Below the pieces are notes generated by a model. It was not told where the DNA came from, made no database searches, and saw only the letters and a list, made by a program, of their open reading frames with translations. From Chryseobacterium taeanense (GTDB lineage Bacteria; Bacteroidota; Bacteroidia; Flavobacteriales; Weeksellaceae): a stretch of 64,000 nt of DNA. Location: NCBI RefSeq assembly GCF_900099685.1, contig NZ_FNDW01000001.1, forward strand, positions 558,001 to 622,000. Reading direction: 5' to 3'. A program made the position numbers and the translations under genes. This document shows, one piece after another, positions 1-9,443 of the stretch. How positions within the stretch are numbered: position 1 is the stretch's first letter; each line of letters begins with the position of its first letter.

Positions 1-369
1 AAGATTATCCTGCTGAAGGTTTTTCTTTAAAGAAAGCAAAATCTGGTTAGGATTTACCGGTTTCAGAATATAGTCGGCGATCTGAGATCCAATCGCTTCC
101 TCCATAATGTGTTCCTCCTCACTTTTGGTTACCATCACTATTTTTAAAGAATTATCCTTATCCTTAATCATAGGAATAGCTTCAAGTCCCGATATTCCGG
201 GCATGTTTTCATCTATAAGTGTTAATGCGAATTTTTCAGAATCCATCAGTTCCAATGCCTCATTCACATTATTTACAGGAGTTACCTGATATCCTTTTTT
301 TTCAAGGAAAACAATGTGAGGTTTTAGCAAGTCTATTTCATCATCTATCCATAATATCTTTTCCGACAT
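1..369 (-). CDS. porX: PorX response regulator, N-terminal part (runs off the window)
   Basis: Only the first 123 codons are present. They read on the minus strand from the ATG at 369-367 and continue past the window edge. The translation begins MSEKILWIDDE and is a CheY-like receiver: an acidic pair near residues 9-10, a phospho-acceptor Asp near residue 53 in LIDENMPG, a Thr/Ser near residue 69 in VMVTKSEEE and the conserved Lys in YILKPVN. This receiver type, directly next to the HD-domain and lpxD block, is characteristic of PorX, the type IX secretion regulator whose C-terminal half is a PglZ/alkaline-phosphatase domain. That effector domain lies outside the window, so the name rests on the receiver and gene order. 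Other receiver proteins cannot be fully excluded. Confidence 0.82.
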   Translation of the reverse strand, partial: MSEKILWIDDEIDLLKPHIVFLEKKGYQVTPVNNVNEALELMDSEKFALTLIDENMPGISGLEAIPMIKDKDNSLKIVMVTKSEEEHIMEEAIGSQIADYILKPVNPNQILLSLKKNLQQDNL

Positions 370-586
370 AAATTTATTTTTTTACATGGTTATTGTATCA
401 AATTGCTGACCAACTATAATTAAAATCTGCCAAAATGAACAGTTGTAAAGTTAAATATAAGTTAATGAAAACAACAATATTTCCGGATATTTATTGTCCT
501 CTCTTTTTATAATTTTTTTTAATGGAGATTTAATGACAGCTAAATTTTAAAATCCCTAAATTTGTTTACTAATTTCAGACGTTTCA
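370..586. promoter_or_regulatory. Divergent intergenic region, porX / HD hydrolase
   Basis: This AT-rich spacer of about 215 bp separates two divergent genes. On the plus strand TAAATTTG at 557-564 fits the Bacteroidota -7 element and lies 22 bp before the ATG at 587. A matching -33 element is not clear. No good minus-strand promoter for porX could be picked out. Confidence 0.4.
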
Positions 587-1801
587 ATGCAGAATAAACT
601 CAAAATCATCAACGATCCTGTTCACGGTTTTATCAGAATTCCCCACGAAATTTTATTTGATATCATTGAGCATCCATATTTTCAGAGATTAAGAAGAATC
701 GGCCAGACCGGACTTCTGAACCTGATCTTTCCGGGAGCCACCCATACAAGATTTCATCATGCTTTAGGGGCAATGCATCTCATGTTTACCGCTCTTGAAA
801 CATTGAAACAGAAAGGAGTGAAAATTTCTGAAGAAGAAGAAAAAGGTGCAATGCTTGCCATTTTAATGCACGATATCGGTCATGGTCCGTTTTCCCACGC
901 CCTGGAAAATATGCTGATGGACGACTGGCATCATGAAACACTGTCACTTTTATTAATGAACAGGCTGAATGATGAATTCAATGGTGAACTTTCGTGCGCT
1001 ATTGAAATGTTTCAGGGGAAATATCACCGAAAATTTTTCAACCAGCTTATTTCTTCCCAGCTTGATGTCGATAGGCTCGATTATCTGAAACGAGATAGCT
1101 TTTTTACGGGTGTTTCTGAAGGAAGTATTAATACTCAGCGTATTATTTCGATGATGAACGTATGTGAAGAAGGAGAATTGGTAATCGATGCTAAAGGGGT
1201 TTATTCAATAGAAAATTTTCTTACTGCCAGAATGTTCATGTATTGGCAGGTATATTATCATAAAACATCTGCATTGGCAGAATTTATTTTGGTGAAAATT
1301 CTGGAGCGTGCAAAATATCTGGTTTCCCAAGGAATTGAGCTGCCGGCCGGAGAGAATCTAAGATATTTCTTACATAGGGAAAAAAGTGCTGCAACGGATG
1401 AAGACGTAAGAAGATTTACACAACTTGATGATAACGATGTAATACAAGCAATGAAATCCTGGCAAAATGCCGAAGATAAAATATTATCTTATTGGTGCAG
1501 ATGTGTCATACAGAGAAGCCTTCCTAAAACAATTATTTCATCTCATCCTTTTGACAGAGAATTTATTAAAGAAAAAATAAAAAATACGAACGAATTTTTC
1601 GGAATTGATAATGGGGAAGAACTGGTACACGAAATCAAGAGAAAACTCCTTCCTTACGATACCGAAAAACAGCCCATCTATCTGTTGCCGAAAAACGGGA
1701 AAAAAATCCGACTGGAGGAATCGGAAAATCAGCTTTTGTCTGGTCTTATGGTGAATAAAACCAAACGCTACATTCTCACTTTCCCACGCGATATTTCCTG
1801 A
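587..1801 (+). CDS. HD-domain phosphohydrolase
   Basis: This is a 404-residue cytosolic protein of the HD superfamily related to dGTPase and YdhJ/SAMHD1-like hydrolases. The metal-binding signature is complete: a first His cluster in HTRFHHALG near residues 53-61, the HD pair in MHDIGHGPFSH near residues 96-106, and the downstream DVDRLDYLKRDSFFTG motif near residues 157-172 that closes the site. The substrate, probably a nucleotide, cannot be read from the sequence. A -7 element at 557-564 precedes the start by about 20 bp. The gene is conserved beside lpxD in flavobacteria but is transcribed separately, since lpxD has its own promoter at 1852-1880. Confidence 0.88.
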   Translation: MQNKLKIINDPVHGFIRIPHEILFDIIEHPYFQRLRRIGQTGLLNLIFPGATHTRFHHALGAMHLMFTALETLKQKGVKISEEEEKGAMLAILMHDIGHGPFSHALENMLMDDWHHETLSLLLMNRLNDEFNGELSCAIEMFQGKYHRKFFNQLISSQLDVDRLDYLKRDSFFTGVSEGSINTQRIISMMNVCEEGELVIDAKGVYSIENFLTARMFMYWQVYYHKTSALAEFILVKILERAKYLVSQGIELPAGENLRYFLHREKSAATDEDVRRFTQLDDNDVIQAMKSWQNAEDKILSYWCRCVIQRSLPKTIISSHPFDREFIKEKIKNTNEFFGIDNGEELVHEIKRKLLPYDTEKQPIYLLPKNGKKIRLEESENQLLSGLMVNKTKRYILTFPRDIS

Positions 1802-1851
1802 TTAAATTCTTAAATAATATTAAAATTTTGATATCATAAAACTAAAAAATG

Positions 1852-1880
1852 TTTGCGAATTACAGAATTTCTTATCTTTG
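1852..1880 (+). promoter_or_regulatory. lpxD promoter, near-leaderless
   Basis: TTTG at 1852-1855 and TATCTTTG at 1873-1880 are separated by 17 bp, an excellent match to the Bacteroidota sigma-70 consensus. The expected transcription start falls a few bases downstream, almost on the ATG at 1887, so the mRNA should have little or no leader. The in-frame TTG at 1878 lies inside the -7 box and cannot be the start. Confidence 0.75.
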
Positions 1881-1886
1881 CAGAAT

Positions 1887-2918
1887 ATGGAATTCACAGC
1901 TTCGCAAATTGCAAGTTTTATCGACGGAAAAATAATAGGTGACGCGAATGCACTTATTACTGGAGTTTCACCTATTGAAAGCGGGGAAACTGGACATCTT
2001 TCTTTTATAGCACAAGATAGATTTACGCATTATTTAGATACTTCAAAATGCTCCGTTATCATCGTTTCAGAAGATCTTCTGACGAAAGACTCTTACAATA
2101 CCACCCTTATATCAGTGAAGGATGCGTATCTTTCGTTTCAGATATTGATGAATCTTTATCAGGAAATGCAGGGAAGAAAGGAGGGAATAGAAAATGGATC
2201 TTCAATACACGATACGGCAACTATTGGTGATAATGTTTATATAGGAGCATTCACTTATGTTTCGGAGAAGGCAAAAATAGGGGAGGGATCTCAGATTTAT
2301 CCTCAGGTTTATATCGGAAAAGGAGTGAAAATCGGCAAAAACTGTAAGATAGATAGCGGAGCCAGAATTTATGATTATTGCATTATTGGTGATAACTGTG
2401 TGATTCATTCTAATACCGTAATAGGAGGCGATGGTTTCGGCTTTCAGCCTACTCCGGACGGATTCAAAAAAATTCCTCAGTTGGGTAATGTTATCATTGA
2501 AGATGATGTGGAAATTGGCTCAAACTGTAGTATCGACCGTGCTACTATTGGCTCTACCGTTATCGGAAAAGGAACCAAGATTGATAATCTGATTCAGATC
2601 GCTCACAATGTGAAAATCGGTAAAAACAACGTGATTGCCGCACAAGCCGGAATTGCAGGATCTACAACCATCGGTGACTGGAACCAGATTGGAGGCCAGG
2701 TCGGTATCGTAGGTCATATAAAGATAGGAAATCAAGTTAAAATTCAGGCTCAGAGTGGTGTGAATTCAAGTGTGAACGATCGGGAAACATTGTATGGCTC
2801 ACCGGCGATCAGCTATAACGACTATCTGAGAAATTATATTCATTTCAGAAACTTTACTGAAATCGTTAATAGAATAAACAATCTTGAGAATAACTCAAAA
2901 GATAAAACTAATGAGTGA
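1887..2918 (+). CDS. lpxD: UDP-3-O-acylglucosamine N-acyltransferase
   Basis: LpxD adds the second 3-hydroxyacyl chain to UDP-3-O-acylglucosamine, the third step of lipid A synthesis. The 343-residue protein has the N-terminal uridine-binding domain (about residues 1-100) and then a left-handed beta-helix of hexapeptide repeats ([18 protein letters not shown] and similar). It carries the conserved His of the acyltransferase site in [13 protein letters not shown] chose the ATG at 1887 because the preceding bases form the promoter. It begins the operon lpxD - lpxC/fabZ - lpxA, and its last 8 bp overlap the next start, which suggests translational coupling. Confidence 0.95.
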   Translation: MEFTASQIASFIDGKIIGDANALITGVSPIESGETGHLSFIAQDRFTHYLDTSKCSVIIVSEDLLTKDSYNTTLISVKDAYLSFQILMNLYQEMQGRKEGIENGSSIHDTATIGDNVYIGAFTYVSEKAKIGEGSQIYPQVYIGKGVKIGKNCKIDSGARIYDYCIIGDNCVIHSNTVIGGDGFGFQPTPDGFKKIPQLGNVIIEDDVEIGSNCSIDRATIGSTVIGKGTKIDNLIQIAHNVKIGKNNVIAAQAGIAGSTTIGDWNQIGGQVGIVGHIKIGNQVKIQAQSGVNSSVNDRETLYGSPAISYNDYLRNYIHFRNFTEIVNRINNLENNSKDKTNE

Positions 2919-4308
2919 TATGCAAAAAACGCTTCAGCAAGAAGTAACACTTTCCGGAATCGGACTTCATACTGGTAAAGAAGTAAAACTTACCATGAAA
3001 CCGGCAAAGGAAAACACAGGTTTTGTATTTGTAAGAACAGATCTGGAAGGTCATCCACAGGTAGAAGCAGATGTCAACTATGTAGTAGCTACTGAAAGAG
3101 GAACAACATTAGAAAAATTAGGTGTAAAAATTACAACTTGCGAGCATCTTTTAGCAGCATTGGTAGGCTGCGATATTGATAATGCCATTTTAGAGATGGA
3201 TGCTTCAGAACCTCCGATTTTAGATGGCTCTTCAAAATATTTCGTTGAAGCTATTGAAAGCGTTGGGGTAGTTGAACAGAATATTGCGAGAGAATATCTT
3301 GTTGTAAAAGAAGTGCTTACGTACAGTGATTCCGCTACGGGATCTGAAATCACCATTATCCCATCTGATACATACGAAGTAACAACGATGGTTGATTTTG
3401 GGACTAAAGTTTTAGGAACTCAGAATGCCACCCTTAAGAATATTTCAGAGTTTAAAGATGAAATTTCATCAGCAAGAACATTCAGTTTCCTGCATGAGCT
3501 TGAAATGCTGTTGGATCATGGTCTTATCAAAGGTGGAGATATTTCAAATGCCATTGTATATGTAGATAAAGATCTTACGCCTGAAACAACAGAAAAACTT
3601 AAAAAAGCTTTCGGTAAAGACAATGTTTCCATAAGACCGAATGGAATTCTTGATAATTTAAATTTAAACTATCCTAATGAAGCCGCAAGACACAAATTAC
3701 TTGATGTAATCGGTGATCTGGCATTGGCGGGAGTTAAAATAAAAGGCAAAGTTATTGCCAACAAACCGGGACATTTCGTAAATACACAGTTTGCCAAAAA
3801 GCTTAACCGTCAGTGGAAGCTGCAGAAAAAGAAAAACGTTCCTGATTTTGATCTGACGAAAGAACCTGTATTTGATATTAACGGAATTATGAAGCTGATG
3901 CCCCACAGACCTCCGTTTTTATTAATTGATAAAATTCTTGAGCTTTCAGATTCACATGTGGTAGGTCTTAAAAATGTAACGATGAATGAACCTTTCTTCG
4001 TTGGACATTTTCCAAAAGAACCAGTAATGCCAGGGGTTTTGCAGGTGGAAGCTTTAGCACAGACAGGTGGAATTCTTGTTTTGGCAAGTGTTCCGGATCC
4101 TGAAAATTACTCTACCTATTTTATTAAAATTGATAAAGTAAAATTCAAAAGAAAAGTAGTACCGGGAGATACTATTATTTTCAAGATTGAATTGATCGAG
4201 CCGATCAGAAGAGGAATCGTCCATATGCAGGGCTACGGATATGTAGGAGACACTGTTGCTGTGGAAGCAGAATTAATGGCCCAAGTTGCAAAAAATAAAG
4301 TTGATTAA
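2911..4308 (+). CDS. lpxC/fabZ: Bifunctional LpxC-FabZ: UDP-3-O-acyl-GlcNAc deacetylase / hydroxyacyl-ACP dehydratase
   Basis: This 465-residue fusion is typical of Bacteroidota. The N-terminal part (about 1-305) is LpxC, the zinc deacetylase committing to lipid A. It shows [17 protein letters not shown] with the first zinc His, [10 protein letters not shown], and the [12 protein letters not shown] motif with further zinc and catalytic residues. The C-terminal part (about 325-465) is FabZ, with [13 protein letters not shown] and the hot-dog catalytic stretch [20 protein letters not shown]. FabZ competes for the same 3-hydroxyacyl-ACP that lipid A enzymes use, so fusion may balance fatty acid and LPS supply (inference). 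I chose the ATG at 2911, overlapping the lpxD stop. An upstream TTG inside lpxD is unlikely. Confidence 0.96.
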   Translation: MSDMQKTLQQEVTLSGIGLHTGKEVKLTMKPAKENTGFVFVRTDLEGHPQVEADVNYVVATERGTTLEKLGVKITTCEHLLAALVGCDIDNAILEMDASEPPILDGSSKYFVEAIESVGVVEQNIAREYLVVKEVLTYSDSATGSEITIIPSDTYEVTTMVDFGTKVLGTQNATLKNISEFKDEISSARTFSFLHELEMLLDHGLIKGGDISNAIVYVDKDLTPETTEKLKKAFGKDNVSIRPNGILDNLNLNYPNEAARHKLLDVIGDLALAGVKIKGKVIANKPGHFVNTQFAKKLNRQWKLQKKKNVPDFDLTKEPVFDINGIMKLMPHRPPFLLIDKILELSDSHVVGLKNVTMNEPFFVGHFPKEPVMPGVLQVEALAQTGGILVLASVPDPENYSTYFIKIDKVKFKRKVVPGDTIIFKIELIEPIRRGIVHMQGYGYVGDTVAVEAELMAQVAKNKVD

Positions 4309-5103
4309 ATGATTCATCAATTAGCTGCCGTAGATAAGCGTGCGAAAATCAGCAAAAATGTAATCGTAGAACCTTTTACTACCATTGCAGGCGATGTCGA
4401 AATCGGAGAAGGAACATGGATAGGCCCCAACGTAACCATCATGGATGGTGCAAGAATTGGTAAAAACTGTAGAATTTTTCCAGGGACGGTAATTTCGGCC
4501 ATTCCTCAGGATTTAAAATTCGATGGCGAAGATACCCAAGTTATTATCGGTGACGACACGACCATCAGAGAGTGCGTAACGGTAAACAGAGGTACAAAAG
4601 CGCTTGGATTTACTAAAATAGGTAAAAACTGCCTTATTATGGCTACTACGCATATCGCACACGACTGTGTAATCGGAGATCATGTGATTATCGTAAATGG
4701 TTGTGGTATTGCAGGGCACGTAGAAATCGGCGATTATACAGTAATGGGTGGTTTGTCTGCGGTACACCAGTTTGGTAAGATCGGAAAGCACGTTATGATT
4801 TCCGGAGGAACTCTGGTAAGAAAAGATATTCCGCCTTACGTAAAAGTGGCCAGGGAGCCGATGTCCTATGCGGGAATTAATTCTGTAGGATTAAGAAGAA
4901 GAGGGTTTACTAATGAGAAAATATTTGAAATACAGAAGATCTACAGAGCAATTTTCCAGATGAAAATGAATGTTTCTCAGGCTATTTCACATATTGAAAA
5001 AGAAATGCTTCCTACAGCGGAAAGAGATGAAATCCTTCAGTTTATCCAAAACTCTCCGAGAGGTATCGTAAAAGGATACGGAACCGGAAAAGAAAGTAAT
5101 TAA
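4309..5103 (+). CDS. lpxA: UDP-N-acetylglucosamine O-acyltransferase
   Basis: LpxA performs the first lipid A step, transferring a 3-hydroxyacyl group from ACP to UDP-GlcNAc. The 264-residue length is standard. Residues about 1-190 are a hexapeptide-repeat beta-helix. The catalytic His lies in ATTHIAHDCVIGDH near residue 120, followed by the family motif GGLSAVHQFGKIG. A C-terminal helical domain ends the protein. The ATG follows the lpxC-fabZ stop without any gap, so it is translated as part of the same operon. Confidence 0.96.
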   Translation: MIHQLAAVDKRAKISKNVIVEPFTTIAGDVEIGEGTWIGPNVTIMDGARIGKNCRIFPGTVISAIPQDLKFDGEDTQVIIGDDTTIRECVTVNRGTKALGFTKIGKNCLIMATTHIAHDCVIGDHVIIVNGCGIAGHVEIGDYTVMGGLSAVHQFGKIGKHVMISGGTLVRKDIPPYVKVAREPMSYAGINSVGLRRRGFTNEKIFEIQKIYRAIFQMKMNVSQAISHIEKEMLPTAERDEILQFIQNSPRGIVKGYGTGKESN

Positions 5104-5119
5104 TTGTAAAAAATTACCT

Positions 5120-5452
5120 ATGAAAATTTTAATCTTATTCATGATGCTTTCAACGCTTTCTTTGTTTGGACAGCAAACGGAAGGATTAAAAACTCAGAAA
5201 ACAACAAAGACCTCTATTCTGGAAAGAAAAATTCCTGAAAAGTCTGCCGACAGCCTTGCTAGAAGTAATTTTAATTCTATTCTGAAACAAAAGAATAATT
5301 CAAACTCAATTTTTGGCACAGCGAATCAATACAATTCTGAAGTTCAGATGAATGTCAACAGATTACAGAATAATGTGAATACATTTAATAATAACACATT
5401 CAACAGGATGATGCCTCAGGGACAGGGAATACAGTTTAACAAAAGAAAATAA
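5120..5452 (+). CDS. Small exported Asn-rich protein, unknown function
   Basis: This is a 110-residue protein with a clear signal peptide: a hydrophobic stretch after MKIL ending LSLFGQQ near residue 19, a usual flavobacterial cleavage context. The remainder is polar and rich in Asn, Gln, Lys and Ser, with no Cys and no domain I recognise. It is probably largely disordered or periplasmic. It lies 16 bp after lpxA and 16 bp before efp in the same direction, so it is most likely co-transcribed with the lipid A genes. Function is unknown. Confidence 0.75.
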   Translation: MKILILFMMLSTLSLFGQQTEGLKTQKTTKTSILERKIPEKSADSLARSNFNSILKQKNNSNSIFGTANQYNSEVQMNVNRLQNNVNTFNNNTFNRMMPQGQGIQFNKRK

Positions 5453-5468
5453 TTATATACAAAATTTA

Positions 5469-6035
5469 ATGGCAACAAGTAACGATATCAGAAAAGGTCT
5501 GTGCATAGAGTACAGTAATGATATTTATAAAGTAATCGAGTTTCTTCACGTAAAACCAGGTAAAGGTCCGGCTTTCGTAAGAACTAAACTAAAGTCTGTA
5601 ACAAACGGAAAAGTAATTGATAATACTTTCTCTGCAGGTCATAAAATCGAAGAAGTAAAAGTAATCACCAGAAAATATCAGTATCTTTATGATGATGAGA
5701 ACGGATTCCACTTCATGAATAATGACGATTTTTCTCAGCTTTATCTCAATAAAGAAATGATTGAAAATTCTAATCTTATGAAAGCAGGAGAAGAAGTTAC
5801 CATTATTCTGAAAGAAGCTGATGAAACTCCTCTTTCTGCAGAATTACCACAATCTGTTTATCTTGAAGTTGTGGAAGCAGATCCGGGTGTAAAAGGAAAC
5901 ACCGCTACCAATGCACTTAAAAATGCAATCGTTGAAACCGGGGCAAGAGTAATGGTTCCTTTGTTCATTGAACCGGGAGACAAAATTAAAGTAAGTACAG
6001 AAGATGGTTCTTACTTAGAAAGAGTAAAAGAATAA
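5469..6035 (+). CDS. efp: Translation elongation factor P
   Basis: EF-P binds ribosomes stalled at polyproline and promotes peptide-bond formation. The 188-residue protein has the KOW-like N-terminal domain with the tip loop KPGKGPAF (Lys near residue 32, equivalent to the modified Lys34 of E. coli), the central OB domain, and the C-terminal OB domain ending with GDKIKVSTEDGSYLERVKE. No EpmA/EpmB-type modification gene is present nearby. It lies directly behind the small exported protein and appears to be in the same transcription unit as the lpx genes. Confidence 0.97.
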   Translation: MATSNDIRKGLCIEYSNDIYKVIEFLHVKPGKGPAFVRTKLKSVTNGKVIDNTFSAGHKIEEVKVITRKYQYLYDDENGFHFMNNDDFSQLYLNKEMIENSNLMKAGEEVTIILKEADETPLSAELPQSVYLEVVEADPGVKGNTATNALKNAIVETGARVMVPLFIEPGDKIKVSTEDGSYLERVKE

Positions 6036-6191
6036 TTTTCAATACAATATATAAAAATTCGGTCTGCAGTTGCACTCCGAATTTTTGTTTATAAAAGGAG
6101 TACAGAATCCCAAAAGGAAAAATTATAAGAGAATCGGATGGAGTCCGATAATATTTGACATATTTTGATAAATTTAAACTCATAAAAAAAT

Positions 6192-7094
6192 ATGACGTTT
6201 CATCAGCCACAAAAACTAAAAACAATTGCCAAAATTATAGGAGCCAAATGGGTAGGTCCGGAAGATTTTGAAGTACTGGGAACCAATGAGATCCATATGG
6301 TAAGACCAGGCGATATTGTTTTTGTAAATCATCCTAAATACTATGATAAAGCATTAAATTCTGCGGCGACTATTATCCTGATTGATAAAGAAGTAGATTG
6401 TCCGCAAGGTAAGGCGCTTTTGGTTTCGGAAGATCCTTTCAGGGATTTTAATAAAATCAATACACATTTTACGAGAATTTATAACTTCACAGAAGAACTC
6501 CACGATGTCGAAATTGGTGAAGGAACACACATTCATCACTCTGCAGTAATCGGAAATAATGTTAAGATAGGTAAGAATACCCTTATTTTCCCGAACGTGG
6601 TAATCGGCGACAGAACCGTGATTGGCGATAATGTTGTTATTCAGTCAAATACGGTATTGGGAGGAGATGCTTTTTATTACAGAAAATTAAATGGAAATTT
6701 CGACCGATTAATTTCTGTTGGAAATGTTGTTATTGAAAACAATGTTGAGATCGGAAACGGCTGTACGATAGACAGAGGAGTAACAGATTCTACTATAATT
6801 GGTGAAGGTTCGGTGTTGGATAATCAGATCCAGATCGGACATGATACGGTGATTGGTAAGAAGTGTCTTATTGCGTCACAGGTGGGTATCGCAGGCTGTT
6901 GCGTGATCGGTGATGAGGTCACATTGTGGGGACAGGTTGGTATCGCCTCAGGAAATAAAATCGAAAGCGGAACTGTCCTTCTTGGAAAAACCGGAGTCAA
7001 CAGAGATCTTGAAAGAGGTACCTACATCGGTATGTTTGCAGAAGATTTTAAAACTTACCTGAAAAAAGAAGTCAAACTGAGAAATCTCAAATAA
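6192..7094 (+). CDS. LpxD-like acyltransferase paralogue
   Basis: This 300-residue protein has the LpxD architecture: an N-terminal domain of about 100 residues ([19 protein letters not shown] resembles the uridine-binding domain) followed by hexapeptide repeats ([20 protein letters not shown]). It retains the active-site-like His in [14 protein letters not shown]. It is about 43 residues shorter than the canonical LpxD encoded at 1887 and lacks that protein's C-terminal helix. It may act on a different UDP-amino sugar or acyl donor, or be a specialised second LpxD. It sits 156 bp after efp. The exact substrate is not deducible. Confidence 0.8.
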   Translation: MTFHQPQKLKTIAKIIGAKWVGPEDFEVLGTNEIHMVRPGDIVFVNHPKYYDKALNSAATIILIDKEVDCPQGKALLVSEDPFRDFNKINTHFTRIYNFTEELHDVEIGEGTHIHHSAVIGNNVKIGKNTLIFPNVVIGDRTVIGDNVVIQSNTVLGGDAFYYRKLNGNFDRLISVGNVVIENNVEIGNGCTIDRGVTDSTIIGEGSVLDNQIQIGHDTVIGKKCLIASQVGIAGCCVIGDEVTLWGQVGIASGNKIESGTVLLGKTGVNRDLERGTYIGMFAEDFKTYLKKEVKLRNLK

Positions 7095-7264
7095 ACAAAT
7101 TGTTCTCAAATTATTAGCCATAATCAATTATACAATAATAGTATATATTAATTTATGTACAATTATTATATTTCGTCTAAAATTGATTTAACATAATAAA
7201 ATAAATCAATTTTTATTGATATTTTTTTGTTTAGTTTTAGTTTTAGTTTTGTGACGTTAAACAA

Positions 7265-7542
7265 ATGAATATTAACATCATGATTTTATAACTGTAGGGT
7301 TTGCAAGTGCTAATGTTACAAGTTCTAATGTTACTTATGTATCAAGTAGTGAGAATTGTCATAATAGTAGTGACGTTCAAATTCTAAAACGTCATACAAT
7401 TATTTTTCAACTTTCTTGTAGGAATGTGACTTGCATAACTGAAAATGAATATACTGACGCTCAACTCCAAACAGCCGCCGCAGGTTTAGAAGAAGCTTTT
7501 TGTAATACATGTGATACTGATTTTGAAATAGTAAGAAATTAA
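7265..7542 (+). pseudogene. Frameshifted Cys-rich small exported protein
   Basis: The ATG at 7265 opens MNINIMI and then hits a stop. If one T is added to the T4 run at 7283-7286, the frame continues as a signal-like segment (FITVGFASANV) into an open frame to the TAA at 7540-7542, giving 92 residues. The downstream part has at least five Cys (ENCHN, LSCRNVTC, FCNTC) and looks like a genuine small secreted protein. A -7 box TAGTTTTG at 7244-7251 lies 14 bp before the ATG. I do not recognise the family. The shift is either a real mutation or a sequencing error. Confidence 0.5.
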
Positions 7543-7580
7543 TAAGAAATTAATTTATTTTATAATCAAATTTTATTTTT

Positions 7581-8367
7581 ATGAAAAGCAAAGTAATAAC
7601 ATTTATTTTAGTTTTGTTTAATATTCTTTCATTTTCTCAAGAAAAAGTTGATATTTCAATTTCCTATAAATTAACTTATAAGATAGATTCAACATCAGAA
7701 AAAGTAAATAAGGAAAATTTTATTCTTTTTGCTAATAAAGATAAAAGTATATATGAGTCTATAGCAAAATATTTTAAAGATTCATTATCAAAACAGCCAA
7801 ATCAAGATCAAGCAGCTATCGCTATTAAATACGGAACGAAAAATGACTATTATATAATTTATAATTCAAAAGACAAGGTATTAAGTCACTTTCAGCCAAA
7901 TTTGGATGCTAATATATATTTCTCTACCAACTATAAAATACAGTGGAAGATAGAACAAAAGACAAAAGAAATTTTAAATTTAAAATGTCGAAAAGCAACT
8001 ACAAAAATGTTTGGTAGAAAATGGACTGCTTGGTTTGCAGAAGAATATCCATTACCTTTCGGTCCGTATAAATTCAATGGGTTGCCTGGTTTAATTCTTG
8101 AATTGTATGATTCTAAAAAACTATTATAATTTTAAGGCGTACTATATTAAAAAGGAAAAGAACACATTAATAAATTTTAACATTCAAAATGATTATACAA
8201 AAACAACAAAAGAAAAATTTTGGGAATTAGTCTTTAAAAATAAATTTGATGCAGATTATAAATATAGAGATTTTACATTTCAAGATCCTAGTGTAATGCA
8301 AACTATGCGCAAAAAAATGATCGAAAAACAAAAAGTATATAATAATCCTATAGAATTGGTACACTAA
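7581..8367 (+). pseudogene. GLPGLI family protein, single-base frameshift
   Basis: The GLPGLI family comprises Bacteroidota exported proteins of unknown function. The first part (7581-8129) has a signal peptide ending LSFSQ and the hallmark KFNGLPGLILELYDSK. It then runs out of frame at the A6 run at 8115-8120. Removing one A gives YDSKNYYNFKAYYIKKEK and continues in frame to the TAA ending at 8367, through a typical family C-terminus (YNNPIEL). The joined product would be about 261 residues, near family length. It follows another gene with a homopolymer frameshift. Both stretches are markedly AT-rich. Confidence 0.85.
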
Positions 8368-8438
8368 GTGGCTTTTTGCAAAAATGGTGTACAGAATGAG
8401 AGGTTATCTTAAGTTTATAGTTTAAAGAGCTTTTTTAG

Positions 8439-8464
8439 CGATTGCAAATTTGCAATCGTTTTTT
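8439..8464 (+). terminator. Intrinsic terminator after the GLPGLI gene
   Basis: A perfect palindrome CGATTGCAAATTTGCAATCG (8439-8458, stem CGATTGC with an AAATTT loop) is followed by a run of six T. It separates the GLPGLI gene from sucD. Confidence 0.8.
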
Positions 8465-8500
8465 GTAATCTAAAAATCATCTTTTTTCAAACAAAAACTG

Positions 8501-8508
8501 TAAATTTG
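8501..8508 (+). promoter_or_regulatory. Candidate sucD -7 element
   Basis: TAAATTTG fits TAnnTTTG and lies 42 bp upstream of the sucD ATG, just behind the preceding terminator. A -33 element at the usual distance is weak. Confidence 0.45.
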
Positions 8509-8550
8509 TGTGCATTTAAAAATTAATAAATAAATTAAATAAATAATAAA

Positions 8551-9423
8551 ATGTCAATTTTAGTAAACAAAGATTCTAAAGTAATTGTACAAGGATTTAC
8601 GGGTAATGAAGGTACTTTCCACGCAAGCCAGATGATCGAATATGGAACAAATGTAGTAGGTGGCGTTACTCCGGGAAAAGGAGGCAGTGAGCACCTTGGA
8701 AAGCCTGTATTCAATACTGTAGCTGATGCTGTGGCAAAAGCGGGAGCAAATGTAAGTATCATTTTTGTACCGCCTGCATTTGCTGCTGACGCCATTATGG
8801 AAGCTGCTGAAGCCGGGATCAAAGTTATCGTATGTATTACTGAAGGTATTCCGGTAGCGGATATGGTAAAAGTAAAATCTTACATCGCCGACAGAGACTG
8901 CAGATTAATAGGACCTAACTGCCCGGGAATCATTACTTCTGAAGAAGCTAAAATTGGTATTATGCCAGGTTTCGTTTTCAAAAAAGGTAAAGTAGGTATC
9001 GTTTCCAAATCAGGTACGCTTACTTATGAAGCTGCAGACCAGGTTGTAAGAGCTGGTTTCGGTATTTCTACAGCAATCGGTATCGGGGGTGACCCTATCA
9101 TCGGAACAACTACAAGAGAAGCGTTGGAATTATTCATTAACGATCCTGAGACTGAAGCGGTAGTAATGATCGGAGAAATCGGTGGAGGTCTTGAGGCAGA
9201 AGCTGCAAGATGGTACAAAGCAAGCGGTTCTACAAAACCTGTAGTGGGTTTCATTGCGGGGCAAACTGCTCCTAAAGGAAGAACTATGGGACACGCAGGT
9301 GCTATCGTTGGTGGTGCCGAAGATACAGCTCAGGCAAAGATGGAAATCATGAAAGAGAACGGTATCAATGTAGTAGATTCCCCTGCTGATATTGGTGTTA
9401 CCGTGGCTAAGGTTTTAGCATAA
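8551..9423 (+). CDS. sucD: Succinyl-CoA ligase (ADP-forming) subunit alpha
   Basis: SucD, with SucB/SucC beta subunits encoded elsewhere, converts succinyl-CoA to succinate with ATP formation in the TCA cycle. The 290-residue length is standard. The N-terminal CoA-binding Rossmann domain includes [12 protein letters not shown] and GGVTPGKGG. The C-terminal ligase domain contains the phosphorylated His near residue 248 in [13 protein letters not shown]. It has its own promoter-like region and is followed closely by an outer-membrane protein gene. Confidence 0.97.
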   Translation: MSILVNKDSKVIVQGFTGNEGTFHASQMIEYGTNVVGGVTPGKGGSEHLGKPVFNTVADAVAKAGANVSIIFVPPAFAADAIMEAAEAGIKVIVCITEGIPVADMVKVKSYIADRDCRLIGPNCPGIITSEEAKIGIMPGFVFKKGKVGIVSKSGTLTYEAADQVVRAGFGISTAIGIGGDPIIGTTTREALELFINDPETEAVVMIGEIGGGLEAEAARWYKASGSTKPVVGFIAGQTAPKGRTMGHAGAIVGGAEDTAQAKMEIMKENGINVVDSPADIGVTVAKVLA

Positions 9424-9443
9424 ATTTTTTTAAACATAATGAT

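Noticed and set aside
1878..1886. TTG start for lpxD
   Set aside because: It lies inside the TATCTTTG promoter box; the ATG at 1887 is right after it.
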